Positions 1 through 9,660 of a stretch of DNA of 64,000 nt are shown here, piece after piece; positions within the stretch are counted from its first letter, which is position 1; every line of letters begins with the position of its first letter. This stretch comes from Nevskia sp. (GTDB taxonomy: Bacteria; Pseudomonadota; Gammaproteobacteria; Nevskiales; Nevskiaceae): contig NZ_JAKFUM010000003.1 of assembly GCF_021732705.1 (NCBI RefSeq), positions 372,001-436,000 of the forward strand. The letters are read 5' to 3'. Below the pieces are notes generated by a model. The model did not search any database and had not been told where the DNA came from. It was given only the letters and a program-made list of their open reading frames with translations. The translations under genes and the position numbers were made by a program.

Positions 1-2
1 AG

Positions 3-986
3 GCCGGGCGGCTGTTCATGGTCGGCTGGAATGGCCAGCAGGTCAGTTTCCTGCCGCGCGCGTTCGATCGGCCGATGGGCCTCGATGTCGCGGGTGATCG
101 CCTGGCGCTGGCGACGCGACACGCGATCTGGCTGTTCGCCAATTCGCGGCCGCTGGCACCGAACTATCTGGCGCCCGGCCGCTATGACGCGCTGTACCTG
201 CCGCACGCGCAGTTTCACCTGCCGGATTTGCAGATCCACGATCTGGCGTTCGCCGGCGACGAGCTGTGGCTGGTCAACACGCGCCTGTCCTGCCTCGCCA
301 CGCCGAGCCCGACGCAGACCTTCGTGCCGCGCTGGCGGCCGGCGTTCATCGACGATCTGGCGCCGGAAGACCGCTGCCATCTGAACGGGCTGGCCGTTCG
401 CGACACGCGGCCGGCATTCGTCACCGCCCTGGGCGAGACCAACACGCCGCACGGCTGGCGCGACGGCAAGCGCGGCGGCGGCATCGTCATCGACGTCGAT
501 TCCGGCGAGATCGCACTGCGCGGGCTGTCGATGCCGCATTCGCCACGCTGGCATGACGGCGCGCTGTGGCTGCTGAACTCCGGCGAAGGCCGGCTGCTTC
601 GGATGACGGCCGACGGCCGCGCCGACACCGTCTGCGAACTGCCGGGTTATCTGCGCGGGCTGTGCTTCGTCGGCCACCACGCGCTGGTTGGCCTGTGCCA
701 GATTCGCGAGAAGCAAGTGTTCGACGGCATGCCGGTGGCCGAGCGTCATGCCGACCTGCTGTGCGGCATCGCCGTGATCGATACCCGCAGCGGCCAGCGG
801 GTGGGCCTGCTGAGCTTCACGGCCGGCTGCAGCGAGATCTACGACCTGCGCTTCCTCGCCGGCATCCGCCGTCCGAACGTGCTGAATCTCGCGAAGGACG
901 ACGTGAAGCTCGCGATCAGCGCGCCGGACTGCTGGTACTGGCTGCCGAAGGAGGAATTGACGCCGCCTTCGACACAGGACGTTTAG
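3..986 (+). CDS. TIGR03032-family protein, 5' end outside window
   Basis: Function unknown. The protein reads as a series of short beta-rich segments (LWLVNTRLSCL, PRWHDGALWLLNSGEGRLLR, YLRGLCFVGHHALVGLCQIRE), which fits the conserved TIGR03032 hypothetical family, proteins that look like beta-propellers. The frame is open to the window edge. The residues before the first internal ATG (AGRLF, then MVGW) fit the family's N-terminal part, so the true start probably lies upstream of base 1 and the entry is partial. It stops at TAG 984-986, immediately before the 128-bp repeat array and convergent with speE. The family assignment is by recognition only. Confidence 0.75.
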   Translation, partial: AGRLFMVGWNGQQVSFLPRAFDRPMGLDVAGDRLALATRHAIWLFANSRPLAPNYLAPGRYDALYLPHAQFHLPDLQIHDLAFAGDELWLVNTRLSCLATPSPTQTFVPRWRPAFIDDLAPEDRCHLNGLAVRDTRPAFVTALGETNTPHGWRDGKRGGGIVIDVDSGEIALRGLSMPHSPRWHDGALWLLNSGEGRLLRMTADGRADTVCELPGYLRGLCFVGHHALVGLCQIREKQVFDGMPVAERHADLLCGIAVIDTRSGQRVGLLSFTAGCSEIYDLRFLAGIRRPNVLNLAKDDVKLAISAPDCWYWLPKEELTPPSTQDV

Positions 987-990
987 CCCG

Positions 991-1285
991 CGATGGCCTT
1001 CTTGACAACGTTGGGCAGCGCAAACGCGGGGCATCGCGAGCCACCCGGCCCGCGCAGCGTGACCGGCAAGGCGAGCGGATGGCCGGGACGCGGAAGCGGA
1101 GCCCGCAGGATCAGGCGCTGATGGCCTTCTTGACGACGTTGGGCCGCGCAAACGCGGGGCATTGCGAGCCACCCGGCCCGCGCAGCGTGACCGGCAAGGC
1201 GAGCGGATGGCCGGGACGCGGAAGCGGAGCCCACAGGATCAGGCGCTTATGGCCTTCTTGACGAAGTTGGGCAAAGCAAACGCGG
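991..1285. repeat. 128-bp tandem repeat array derived from the 3' end of speE
   Basis: A 128-bp unit recurs with anchors (ATGGCCTTCTTGAC) at 993, 1121 and 1249. Two full units are followed by a partial third that is the actual end of speE. On the minus strand each unit encodes an echo of the SpeE C-terminus: AFALPNFVKKAISA in speE itself, AFARPNVVKKAISA in the next copy and AFALPNVVKKAIAG in the outermost. The period is not a multiple of three, so the copies are out of frame with one another. Unit bodies are nearly identical between copies 1 and 2. The array fills the whole gap between the two convergent genes. Confidence 0.9.
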
Positions 1286-2093
1286 CCCGGTGGGTCTCGG
1301 CGTTGTAGAACTCGGTGTCGAGCTTCGCGATCGCCGCTTCGTCCAGCCGTTCGGCCAGCGGGCCGGCGGTCTTCTGCGCGATCGAGCCGCTCCACCAGCC
1401 GCTCGGGTAGATCGTCTGCGGGAAGTGGATCAGCCGGGTCTGGGCAAAGCCGGCTTCGCGCATGAACTTGTGCATGTCGCGGATCAGGTCCAGATGCAGG
1501 ATCGGGGATTCCGACTGCTGCACCAGCAGGCCGCCCGGACGCAGCGCGCGCAGGCAGTCGACGTAGAACTTGGCGCCGAACAGGCCTTCGGCCGGGCCGA
1601 CCGGGTCGGTCGAGTCGATGATGATGACATCGAGGCTTTCGGGCTTCGCGTCCTTCATCCAGGCCAGCCCGTCGCCGAAGAACAGCGTGGCGCGCGGGTC
1701 ATGATTGGCGACGCACAGCTCCGGGAAGTACTGCTCGGACAGGCGCGTCACGCGCTCGTCGATCTCGACCTGCGTCGCGGTCTTCACCTCCGGGTGCTTC
1801 AGCACTTCGCGCAAGGTGCCGCAGTCGCCGCCGCCGACGATCACGACGTGCTCCGGCGCGCAGTGCGAGTTCAGCGCCGGGTGCGACATCATCTCGTGAT
1901 ACAGGAAGTTGTCGCGGGTCGAGACCATCGTGCAGCCATCGATCGTCATCAGCCAGCCGAAGGTTTCGGTCTTGAAGATTTCGATGGTCTGGAACGGCGT
2001 GACTTCATGGTGCACGCGCTCGCCGAGTTTCAGCGAAAATGCCGTCCCGGTTTTGTCGACGGGCTCCGAAAACCAGGTGTTGTCCAGTGACAT
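1239..2093 (-). CDS. speE: Spermidine synthase (polyamine aminopropyltransferase)
   Basis: Cytosolic enzyme that transfers the aminopropyl group from decarboxylated S-adenosylmethionine to putrescine, giving spermidine. The 284-aa protein matches the usual family length. It has the N-terminal beta domain (LDNTWFSEPV, YHEMMSHPAL), the SAM-binding Rossmann motif VVIVGGGDCGTLRE and the acidic active-site loop IIIDSTDPVGPAEGLF with its catalytic Asp. The ATG at 2091-2093 is preceded by a GGAG ribosome site. It is divergent from speA with only about 60 bp between them, so the polyamine genes probably share a control region. Its last 14 codons are the source of the downstream 128-bp repeats. Confidence 0.96.
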   Translation of the reverse strand: MSLDNTWFSEPVDKTGTAFSLKLGERVHHEVTPFQTIEIFKTETFGWLMTIDGCTMVSTRDNFLYHEMMSHPALNSHCAPEHVVIVGGGDCGTLREVLKHPEVKTATQVEIDERVTRLSEQYFPELCVANHDPRATLFFGDGLAWMKDAKPESLDVIIIDSTDPVGPAEGLFGAKFYVDCLRALRPGGLLVQQSESPILHLDLIRDMHKFMREAGFAQTRLIHFPQTIYPSGWWSGSIAQKTAGPLAERLDEAAIAKLDTEFYNAETHRAAFALPNFVKKAISA

Positions 2094-2153
2094 CTCGCGC
2101 TCCAGAAAAGTGCGCGGAGTATAAGCGGTGGCATCTTTCAATTGAGTGATCGC

Positions 2154-4049
2154 ATGAACAAGCCCGTCTCGCCCCCGATCTGGAACGCATCGAGTTCCGT
2201 CGATCTCTACAACATCGATCACTGGGGCGACGGCTACTTCGATGTCAACGAGGCCGGCAACCTGATCGTTCGCCCGAACGGCAGCCACGGCAAGGTCACG
2301 ATCGACCTGCACGAACTCGCCCGGCAGCTGCCGCGCGAAGGGCTGGAACTGCCCGTGCTGGTGCGCTTCACCGACATCCTGCACGACCGGGTCGATGTGC
2401 TGACCAGCGCCTTCGCGCAGGTGATCGAGGAGCAGCACTACGGCGGCCGCTACACCGCGGTCTACCCGATCAAGGTCAACCAGCAGGAATCGGTGGTGAA
2501 GGCGATCGTCGCGCACGGCGGCACGCGCGTCGGCCTCGAAGCCGGTTCCAAGCCGGAACTCGCGGCCGTGCTCGGTCTGGCTCCGGCGGGCAGCGTCATC
2601 GTCTGCAACGGCTACAAGGATCGCGGCTACATCCGCCGGGCGCTGATCGGCGCCAAGCTCGGCCACACGGTCTACATCGTCGTCGAGAAGCTGTCGGAAC
2701 TGCCGCTGGTGCTGGCCGAATCGCACGCACTCGATGTCGCGCCGATCATCGGCCTGCGCGTGCGGCTGTCGGCGGTGTCGGAATCGACCCAGCAGAACAC
2801 CGGCGGCGAAAAGTCCAAGTTCGGCCTGACCACGCCGCAGGTGCTCGAAGCGGTGGAGATGATGCGGGCCGCCGGCCGGCTCGATGCCATCCGCATGGTG
2901 CATTTCCACCTCGGCTCGCAGGTCGCCAACGTGCAGGACGTGGCGCGCGGCATGCGCGAGGCCTCGCGCTACTACGTGGAACTGCGCAAGCTCGGTGCGC
3001 CGGTCGATACGGTCGATGTCGGCGGCGGTCTCGGTGTCGACTACGAAGGCACGCGCAGCCGCAGCTACTGCTCGATGAACTACTCGGTGCGCGAGTACGC
3101 CCGCAACATCATCCGCACCCTGGCCGAGGTCTGCGCCGCCGCCGGCGAGCCGCAGCCGAACCTGATCTCGGAATCCGGCCGGGCGCTGACGGCGCACCAT
3201 GCGGTGCTGATCACTTCGGTGGTCGATTCCGAAGTGGCGCCCAGTGCCGCGCTCGAAGCGCCGCACCCGGACGCCCAGGCCGCGCTGCATGCGCTGCACG
3301 CGCTGCCGCAGCAAATCGCGTCCGATGGGCCGATCGAATGCCTGCACGACGCCGCGAACTACCTGACCGACGCCCAGACCCAGTACACGTTGGGCCTGAT
3401 TCCGCTGCGTGACCGGGCCTACGCCGAGCGTGCGTACTACGCGGTGGCGCGCGCGGTGCTGCCGCATCTGGACCCGACGATCCGCGCCGAGCGCGAAGCG
3501 ATCGACGAACTGCGCGAAAAGCTGTCGGCCAAGTATTTCTGCAACTTCTCGGTGTTCCAGTCGGTGCCGGATGCCTGGGCGATCGATCAGGTGTTCCCGA
3601 TCGTGCCGATCCACCGGCTGAACGAGCGCCCGAGCATCCGCGGTCGCCTGTGCGACCTGACCTGCGACTCCGATGGCCGGCTCGACCTGTATGTCGACCG
3701 CGAAGGGGTGGTCTCGACGCTCGCGCTGCACGAGCTGAAGGACGACGAGCCGTACCTGCTCGCGTTCTTCATGGTCGGCGCGTATCAGGAAATCCTCGGC
3801 GACATGCACAACCTGTTCGGCGATACCAACGCCGTCAACGTCGTGGTCGACGGCGACGGCTGGAAGCTCGAAGGCGCCGAGCACGGCGACCGCACCGACG
3901 AGCTGCTGCGCTACGTCCATCTGGCCCCGGAAGAACTGGCGCAGAGCTATCGCCGCAAGTTCGCGGCGACCGATCTGCCGGCCGCGACGAAAAGCGCCTT
4001 GCTGGCCGAGCTTGAGGCGGGCCTGAGCGGTTACACCTATCTGAGCTGA
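2154..4049 (+). CDS. speA: Biosynthetic arginine decarboxylase
   Basis: PLP enzyme converting arginine to agmatine, the first step of the agmatine route to putrescine. The 631-aa product is close to E. coli SpeA (658 aa). The PLP-lysine motif YPIKVNQQ is near residue 105. The glycine-rich phosphate-binding stretch VDVGGGLGVDYEG and the NFSVFQSVPDAWAIDQVFP region typical of the SpeA/alanine-racemase-fold family are present. I chose ATG 2154 (MNKPVSPP); an in-frame TTG at 2142 would add four residues. It is divergent from speE. Together the two supply putrescine precursor and spermidine; no agmatinase (speB) gene is visible in the window. Confidence 0.96.
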   Translation: MNKPVSPPIWNASSSVDLYNIDHWGDGYFDVNEAGNLIVRPNGSHGKVTIDLHELARQLPREGLELPVLVRFTDILHDRVDVLTSAFAQVIEEQHYGGRYTAVYPIKVNQQESVVKAIVAHGGTRVGLEAGSKPELAAVLGLAPAGSVIVCNGYKDRGYIRRALIGAKLGHTVYIVVEKLSELPLVLAESHALDVAPIIGLRVRLSAVSESTQQNTGGEKSKFGLTTPQVLEAVEMMRAAGRLDAIRMVHFHLGSQVANVQDVARGMREASRYYVELRKLGAPVDTVDVGGGLGVDYEGTRSRSYCSMNYSVREYARNIIRTLAEVCAAAGEPQPNLISESGRALTAHHAVLITSVVDSEVAPSAALEAPHPDAQAALHALHALPQQIASDGPIECLHDAANYLTDAQTQYTLGLIPLRDRAYAERAYYAVARAVLPHLDPTIRAEREAIDELREKLSAKYFCNFSVFQSVPDAWAIDQVFPIVPIHRLNERPSIRGRLCDLTCDSDGRLDLYVDREGVVSTLALHELKDDEPYLLAFFMVGAYQEILGDMHNLFGDTNAVNVVVDGDGWKLEGAEHGDRTDELLRYVHLAPEELAQSYRRKFAATDLPAATKSALLAELEAGLSGYTYLS

Positions 4050-4081
4050 GTCGTACCGAACCCGACGAGGGAAGGACCCCG

Positions 4082-4591
4082 ATGATCGACGCCGAATACG
4101 CCGGGCTGATGGCCCGTTACAACCAGTGGATGAACCGCAAGCTGTACGCGGCCTGCGCGACCTTGAGCGATGCCGAGCGCCGGGCCGACCGCGGCGCATT
4201 CTTCAAGTCGATCCACGGCACGCTGAATCACCTGATGTTCGCCGACGAGGCCTGGCTGCGGCGCTTCAGCGGCCGCTCACTGGACGGTCTCGCGATCGGC
4301 GTCGAGCTGTTTCCGGATTTCGAAGCGATGCGCGCCCGGCGCGAGACCCTCGATGAGGATCTGATCGTGCTGGCCGCGTCGTTCACGCCGGCATGGCTGG
4401 CCGCCGATTTCAGCTTCCACAGCATGGGCCTCGGCAAGACCTTCACCCGCCCGGCATGGACGCTGGTCACGCACCTGTTCAATCACCAGACCCATCATCG
4501 CGGTCAGCTGACGACACTGATGACACAGGTCGGGCTGGAAGTCGGGCTGACCGATCTCGCGGCGATGCCGGGGTTGGCCGAGCCGGTTTGA
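4082..4591 (+). CDS. DinB-family protein
   Basis: A 169-aa four-helix-bundle protein of the DinB/YfiT-like superfamily, whose members often bind a divalent metal and in some cases act as thiol-dependent transferases; the substrate here is unknown. Diagnostic parts are YNQWMNRKLYAA at the start of helix 1, IHGTLNHLMFADEAWL with the first metal-ligand His, and FNHQTHHRGQLTTLM with the paired His ligands at the C-terminus. It follows speA by 32 bp with a good ribosome site (GAGGGAAGG), so it may be co-transcribed with it. Confidence 0.88.
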   Translation: MIDAEYAGLMARYNQWMNRKLYAACATLSDAERRADRGAFFKSIHGTLNHLMFADEAWLRRFSGRSLDGLAIGVELFPDFEAMRARRETLDEDLIVLAASFTPAWLAADFSFHSMGLGKTFTRPAWTLVTHLFNHQTHHRGQLTTLMTQVGLEVGLTDLAAMPGLAEPV

Positions 4592-4604
4592 GAGGACGAC
4601 AGCG

Positions 4605-4985
4605 ATGATCTTCGGTATTGCGATCGCGATTCTCGGCGTAGGTGCTCTTGGGTACTGGTGGGAAAACCAGATGTTTTTCGCGGGCACCGACATCGCGCTG
4701 GAATGGTTCAAGACCTACGAGTTTTCGTTTTCTGCGGCGTTTCGTTCGAGTGACGGGGCTCAAAAAGCGCTTTCTGCCAAGGTTGCGGACGGCTTGACCG
4801 CAAAACTGAAGGAACCCGGCGAATTCAACAAGAACTGGCATGTTTCCTGGGTTATCGAGGCCAAACCGAGGCGACTTCGCATTGCCAAGCTCCAGGCCGC
4901 TCTGGACGCTGTTGCTCAAGCCCATGACTGCCTCGGCGGCGGCGTCATGCTGTCTTTCGGCGTACCGCGCACGCCGGTCATCTAG
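4605..4985 (+). CDS. Small membrane-anchored hypothetical protein
   Basis: I do not recognise this 126-aa protein. Residues 1-18 form a single hydrophobic segment (IFGIAIAILGVGALGYWW), probably an uncleaved anchor, followed by a soluble domain of mixed charge ending in a short hydrophobic stretch (GGGVMLSFGVPR). It starts 13 bp after the DinB gene and could be in the same transcript. Its base composition is somewhat less GC-rich than that of its neighbours. No motif indicates a reaction. Confidence 0.6.
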   Translation: MIFGIAIAILGVGALGYWWENQMFFAGTDIALEWFKTYEFSFSAAFRSSDGAQKALSAKVADGLTAKLKEPGEFNKNWHVSWVIEAKPRRLRIAKLQAALDAVAQAHDCLGGGVMLSFGVPRTPVI

Positions 4986-5011
4986 TGGCGCAGCGTGGCC
5001 AGCGGGACCAG

Positions 5012-5175
5012 CGAAAGCGCATCCGCGAATGGGTCGACCCTCGATGGTGGATGCGCTGACGCTTATTCACGCTGCGGTGGCTGGATTGAGCGATGTGCGT
5101 AGGGTGTGCCGGCTTCGTCGGCGCATCGTATTCGCGGCACTTCAAACCACTGCGCAGGGTGGGCTTACGGCCACC
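5012..5175. repeat. Degenerate intergenic repeat-like sequence
   Basis: The gap 4986-5182 holds no convincing gene. It contains near-palindromic stretches (GGTGGATGCGCTGACGCTTATTCAC around 5046 and AGGGTGGGCTTACGGCCACCC around 5156). These look like worn members of the GGTGGAT...CCACC dispersed repeats common between genes in proteobacteria. The resemblance is by eye only; genome copies cannot be counted from here. Confidence 0.3.
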
Positions 5176-5182
5176 CGGTGAC

Positions 5183-6085
5183 TCAGGCCGCCCGCAGAAA
5201 CCGATCGAACTCGGCGACGAAGCGCAGCGGCGCCTCGTACGGAATCACGTGGCCGGACTTCGGGAATTCGATGAGCCTCGCGTGCGGCACCAGATCGCCG
5301 AGCAGGCGCTGGCCTTCGGCGGGATACATCGCCGAGCGGCCGCCGATCATCACCGTCATCGGCTGTGTCATCTGCTTCAGCGAATCGCGCCAGTCGAAGC
5401 CGTCACGCAGATACGAGCGCAACGAGTCGAGATAGACCGTCCAGTTGGTCGTCGGCACGAGGCGCTTGGCCAGCAGGTCATGCCGGGTCAGACGCGCCGC
5501 ACGGCGCCAGCCGCGCTGACTGAATGCGAAGCCGAGGAACTCGGCGAGCAGGCCCCAGAAGCGCTGGCGCAGATGGCCCGGCAGGCGCTCGAACGGCAGG
5601 TCGCGATAAACCTCCAGCCGCTGCAGCAGATCGCCCCAGTCGGCGAGCCGCTCGGCCTGCACCGGCCCGAGCACGCCGTGCGACCAGTCGTCGCCATTGA
5701 GAATGCGCGGGGCCTGATCGATGTGCAGATAGCTGTGCACGCGGCCGAAACCGTAGCGCGCGTGGTAGTCCATCGCGGTGCAGGCACCCATCGACAGGCC
5801 GGCCAGACGGACCTGTTCCAGCCCGAGCGCCTCGATCAGGTCGGCCACGTCATCGGCATGCTGGTGGATCAGGTTCGACGTGGTGATCCGCAGGCCGTGC
5901 GAGCCGCCGAAGCCGCGCAGGTCCGGCAGGATGAAGCGCTGCTTGACCAGCAGGGGCGCGATCACCGGCAGCCACAGCGCGCCATGCATGCCGAAACCGT
6001 GCAGCAGCACGCAGGCCGGACCAGCGCGGCGGCCGACGTCGAGATAGTGCAGGCGAGCGCCGTCGCGCGTGGTCAGGTGGGGCAT
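5183..6085 (-). CDS. Alpha/beta-hydrolase fold protein
   Basis: A 300-aa hydrolase of unknown substrate. It shows the oxyanion-hole segment VLLHGFGMHGALW near residues 25-37, the nucleophile elbow GLSMGAC (Ser near residue 99), a cap region (residues about 130-200) and the catalytic His in FPKSGHVIPYEAPLRF near the C-terminus. A core-domain Asp probably lies in the strand around MIGGRSAMYP. The chosen ATG at 6083-6085 gives MPHLTTRDGARLHYLDVG, a standard N-terminal strand for the family. It lies 116 bp downstream of argH on the same strand. Esterase, haloperoxidase-like and C-C hydrolase activities cannot be told apart from sequence alone. Confidence 0.88.
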   Translation of the reverse strand: MPHLTTRDGARLHYLDVGRRAGPACVLLHGFGMHGALWLPVIAPLLVKQRFILPDLRGFGGSHGLRITTSNLIHQHADDVADLIEALGLEQVRLAGLSMGACTAMDYHARYGFGRVHSYLHIDQAPRILNGDDWSHGVLGPVQAERLADWGDLLQRLEVYRDLPFERLPGHLRQRFWGLLAEFLGFAFSQRGWRRAARLTRHDLLAKRLVPTTNWTVYLDSLRSYLRDGFDWRDSLKQMTQPMTVMIGGRSAMYPAEGQRLLGDLVPHARLIEFPKSGHVIPYEAPLRFVAEFDRFLRAA

Positions 6086-6201
6086 GGTGGGCAGGGCAGG
6101 CGGGAAGCGGGATCGAACAGTGCAGCGGCGTCGCGCCCGCGCGCTGCATGGCCCGACCGGCGGATCGGGCCGCGCCGCGAAACGGCGGGAACGGCGAAAG
6201 G

Positions 6202-7635
6202 TCAGCGTGCGGCGCGGGCGCCTGCTCGGGCTCTGGCAATCGCGGCGCGTACCTGGGCCGGCGCGGTGCCGCCCCAGTGGTTGCGACCGTTGACCGAGCC
6301 GTCCAGCGTCAGCACGTCGAAGACATCGGCGTCGATCAGGCTGGAGAAGCCGCGCAGCTCGTCGAGGCTCAGCTCGGACAGATCGACGCCGCGCGCCACG
6401 GCATGGCCGACGGCGGCGCCGACCGCATGGTGGGCATCGCGGAACGGCAGGCCGCGCTTGACCAGATAGTCGGCCAGGTCGGTCGCGGTCGAATAGCCCT
6501 TGAACGCGGCGGCGCGGCAGGTGGCACGCTCCACCGTCACGTTCGGCAGCATGGCCGCGAACAGCCGCAACGACGCCGACACCGTGTCGTGGGCATCGAA
6601 CAGCGGTGGCTTGTCTTCCTGATTGTCGCGGTTGTAGGCCAGCGGCTGGCCCTTCATCAGCACCAGCAGGGCATTGAGATCGCCGACGACGCGGCCGGTC
6701 TTGCCGCGGACCAGTTCCGGCACGTCCGGATTCTTCTTCTGCGGCATGATCGACGAGCCGGTACAGAAGCGGTCCGGCAGCTTCACGAAGCCGAACATCG
6801 GCGTGCACCAGAGGATCAGTTCCTCGCTCCAGCGCGACAGGTGGATCATCGTCAGGGTGCAGGCGCTGACGAATTCGATCGCGAAGTCGCGGTCGCTGAC
6901 GGCGTCCAGCGAGTTCTCGCTGACCGCGTCGAAGCCGAGCTGTTCGGCAACGAAATGGCGATCGATCGGATAAACCGTGCCGGCCAGCGCGGCGCTGCCG
7001 AGCGGCAGCACGTTGGCGCGCTTGCGGGCATCCAGCAGGCGCGCGCGGTCGCGCAGGGTCTGCTCGCGCCAGGCCAGCATGTGGTGGCCGAACGTCACCG
7101 GCTGGGCGATCTGCAGGTGGGTGAAGCCCGGCATGATGGTGTCGGCCTCGCGTTCGGCGAGGTCCAGCAGCACGTCGCCGAGCGCGGTCAGCAGGTCGGC
7201 CAGTTCGTCGATGGCGTCGCGCACGTACAGGCGCAGGTCGGTGGCGACCTGGTCGTTGCGGCTGCGCGCGGTGTGCAGGCGCTTGCCGGCATCGCCGATC
7301 AGCGCCGTCAGCCGCGACTCGATGTTCATGTGTACATCTTCGAGCGCGAGCTGCCAGCGGAACTCGCCGCGCTCGATTTCGCCGCGGATCTGGCTCAGGC
7401 CGCCGACGATGGCGTCGACATCCGCCGGCGTCAGCACGCCGACCTTGCCGAGCATCCGCGCGTGTGCCGTGCTGCCGGCGATGTCCTGCCGCCACAGGCG
7501 CTGATCGAAGCTGACCGATTCCGAGAACGCCTCGACCAGGGCGTCCGTCCCTTCGGCGAAGCGGCCGCCCCAGAGCTTGGCGGACGGATTGGAGACGGCG
7601 GCGGACGGCGGGTGCAGCGGGTCGGCAGGGGTCAT
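6202..7635 (-). CDS. argH: Argininosuccinate lyase
   Basis: Cytosolic homotetrameric lyase that splits argininosuccinate into arginine and fumarate, the last step of arginine synthesis. The 477-aa product fits the family (about 460 aa). Landmarks in order: KLWGGRF at the N-terminus, [28 protein letters not shown] and the fumarase/aspartase signature [12 protein letters not shown] carrying the mobile catalytic Ser loop. The ATG at 7633-7635 is chosen because upstream residues do not belong to the family. It is divergent from algZ, a neighbour relation known from Pseudomonas. Confidence 0.96.
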   Translation of the reverse strand: MTPADPLHPPSAAVSNPSAKLWGGRFAEGTDALVEAFSESVSFDQRLWRQDIAGSTAHARMLGKVGVLTPADVDAIVGGLSQIRGEIERGEFRWQLALEDVHMNIESRLTALIGDAGKRLHTARSRNDQVATDLRLYVRDAIDELADLLTALGDVLLDLAEREADTIMPGFTHLQIAQPVTFGHHMLAWREQTLRDRARLLDARKRANVLPLGSAALAGTVYPIDRHFVAEQLGFDAVSENSLDAVSDRDFAIEFVSACTLTMIHLSRWSEELILWCTPMFGFVKLPDRFCTGSSIMPQKKNPDVPELVRGKTGRVVGDLNALLVLMKGQPLAYNRDNQEDKPPLFDAHDTVSASLRLFAAMLPNVTVERATCRAAAFKGYSTATDLADYLVKRGLPFRDAHHAVGAAVGHAVARGVDLSELSLDELRGFSSLIDADVFDVLTLDGSVNGRNHWGGTAPAQVRAAIARARAGARAAR

Positions 7636-7772
7636 GTTTGTGAAATCGTCGGGGTTTGGCAGCCACGGGAAACGGCGGTCGTCGCCCCGCTGTGAAGCCG
7701 GTCGCAGAATCAAAGTCGAAAGTATTGTACTGCGGCTCGCCATAGCCCCGAGACTTCCGCTAGGTTCGCAAG

Positions 7773-8876
7773 ATGAAGCGTTTCGAGGTTGCCGCACGGT
7801 CGGAAAACAGCCCCATCCCGGAATTTTGTCGGGCCCCCCAGCTATTGACGCTGGTGTATGTCATGGCGCTGATCGCGATGGTGCTGACCCTCGCCGGGAC
7901 GGCGACCGGGGAAGCGGCGCTGAAGCAGTTGCTGTTGCTGTCGATCTACCTCCAATGGATTGGGCTGTGCGGGGCCGGCGTGCTGTGCGCCGCGCGTCGC
8001 TGGTTGAAGCCGGCTCGTGCCGGCGTTCTGTTCTTCGTCTGCTGGGGGTTACTGGTGCTGGTGACGTTCCTCGTCAGTTCCGCTGCGTGGATGCTCAACG
8101 CGCAACTGTCGTTCGGGTTGATGCCCGGCGTGGAACTGTGGTCGTTCGTCGCCCGCAACGTCTGCATCGCCGGCATCGTCGCCCTGCTGCTGCTGCGCTA
8201 CCTGTGGGAGCGCCACCAGTGGCAGGAGGAATCGCGCGCCGAGGCCGATGGCCGCTATCTGGCGCTGCAGGCCCGCATCCGCCCGCACTTCCTGTTCAAC
8301 GCGCTGAACTCGCTGGCCGAGCTGATTCCGTCGAAGCCGGAACTCGCCGAGGAAATGGTCATCGACCTGTCGGACCTGTTCCGCGTCAGCCTCGATTCGC
8401 GCCAGCGGCTGATTCCGCTGCGCGAGGAGATCGAGATCGTCAAGGGCTACATGCGGATCGAGGAGATCCGGCTCGGCGACAAGCTGCTCGTCAACTGGGA
8501 AGTGGCCGAGAACACGCTCGATGCCCAGGTGCCGCGCCTGACGGTGCAGCCGCTGATCGAGAACGGCGTGCTGCACGGGGTGTCGCGCCTGCGCGCCCGC
8601 GGCATGCTGCATGTCATCGCCCGGCGCGAGGGCGATTTCCTGATCGTCGACGTCGAGAACCCGATTCCGCCCGAGGAAGCGCCGAAGCGCGCGGGTACGG
8701 GAACTGCAATCAACAACATCGCGCAGCGCATCAAGCTGATCTACGGCGATCGCGCCAAGCTCATTCTCGGCGAAGACCGGGACGAGTTCGGCCCGCTGTT
8801 CAGAGCGCGCCTGCGCCTGCCCTACGTCATTCATAGCGGCGCGGAAATCAACGCGCCCATCGCCCAGGAGGAGTAA
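7773..8876 (+). CDS. algZ: AlgZ/LytS-type sensor histidine kinase
   Basis: Inner-membrane sensor kinase; in pseudomonads AlgZ (FimS) works with AlgR to control type IV pilus function, alginate and virulence genes. The 367-aa protein has about four membrane segments (residues about 25-150) and then a His_kinase (PF06580) module with phospho-acceptor H172 in [15 protein letters not shown]. It has an atypical ATPase domain with N-box-like [12 protein letters not shown] and [13 protein letters not shown]. It ends 4 bp before algR, with AGGAGGAG acting as the algR ribosome site. A pilin gene also lies in this window at 25 kb, but regulation of it is only a guess. Confidence 0.9.
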   Translation: MKRFEVAARSENSPIPEFCRAPQLLTLVYVMALIAMVLTLAGTATGEAALKQLLLLSIYLQWIGLCGAGVLCAARRWLKPARAGVLFFVCWGLLVLVTFLVSSAAWMLNAQLSFGLMPGVELWSFVARNVCIAGIVALLLLRYLWERHQWQEESRAEADGRYLALQARIRPHFLFNALNSLAELIPSKPELAEEMVIDLSDLFRVSLDSRQRLIPLREEIEIVKGYMRIEEIRLGDKLLVNWEVAENTLDAQVPRLTVQPLIENGVLHGVSRLRARGMLHVIARREGDFLIVDVENPIPPEEAPKRAGTGTAINNIAQRIKLIYGDRAKLILGEDRDEFGPLFRARLRLPYVIHSGAEINAPIAQEE

Positions 8877-8880
8877 AGCA

Positions 8881-9639
8881 ATGAGAGTCGTGATCGTCGA
8901 TGACGAGCCGCTGGCCCGTGAGCGTCTGGAACGCCTGATTGCCGAGTTTCCGGGCTACGAGATCGTCGGCAAGGCCGGCGACGGCGAGGCGGCGATCGAT
9001 CTGATCCGCGAGGAAGAGCCGGACGTGGTGCTGCTCGACGTCCGCATGGGCATGGTCGACGGCCTGCAGGTGGCGCGCGCGATCAAGGAAGAGGACATGC
9101 CGCCGGCGATCATCTTCATCACCGCCTACCCGGAGCACGCGCTGAGCGCGTTCGATGCCCAGGGCGACGCCTACCTGCTGAAGCCGGTGCGCAAGGAAAA
9201 GCTGCGCGAGGCGCTGCAGCGCGTCAGAAAACTGTCGCGCGCGCAGAAGCCGACGATCGCGCTGCCGGGCACCAAGCCGGCCCGCGAGTTCGTGCTGGCG
9301 ACGACCCGCGAAGGTCTGGTCCGTGTGCCGGCCGAAGACATCGTCTATTTCCTCGCCGACCAGAAATACACCACCGTCTGCCATCTGCACGGCGAAGTGC
9401 TGATCGAGGAATCACTGAAGACGCTGGAAGACGATTTCTCGCCGTGGTTCCTGCGCGTGCACCGCAAGGCGCTGGTCGCGACCCGCTTCATCGCCGGACT
9501 GGAGCGCGGCAAGGGCGACGAGTCGCAGCACTGGCTGAAGGTGCGGCACGCCGCGACCCTGCTGCCGGTGAGCCGCCGCCGTCTGGCCGAAGTGCGCCGC
9601 TTCCTGACCGACGACGGCAGCGACAAGACGCTCGACTGA
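8881..9639 (+). CDS. algR: LytTR response regulator AlgR
   Basis: DNA-binding response regulator paired with AlgZ. Residues 1-120 form the receiver domain: acidic pocket VDDEPLARE, phospho-acceptor D53 in VVLLDVRMG, conserved Thr/Ala switch in FITAYPEHAL and Lys in YLLKPVRKEKL. Residues about 145-245 form a LytTR DNA-binding domain (RVPAEDIVYFLADQKYTTV, WFLRVHRKALVATRFI). The length of 252 aa matches AlgR. It lies directly behind algZ and 163 bp ahead of hemC, as in Pseudomonas. Confidence 0.93.
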   Translation: MRVVIVDDEPLARERLERLIAEFPGYEIVGKAGDGEAAIDLIREEEPDVVLLDVRMGMVDGLQVARAIKEEDMPPAIIFITAYPEHALSAFDAQGDAYLLKPVRKEKLREALQRVRKLSRAQKPTIALPGTKPAREFVLATTREGLVRVPAEDIVYFLADQKYTTVCHLHGEVLIEESLKTLEDDFSPWFLRVHRKALVATRFIAGLERGKGDESQHWLKVRHAATLLPVSRRRLAEVRRFLTDDGSDKTLD

Positions 9640-9660
9640 CGCATCCTCCGCCGCGAGCCG

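Noticed and set aside
2142-4199. Long minus-strand open frame opposite speA, continuous with speE
   Set aside because: It is the antisense of speA in a GC-rich genome; its product is Arg/His/Asp/Gln-biased and unlike any protein, and SpeE clearly starts at 2093.
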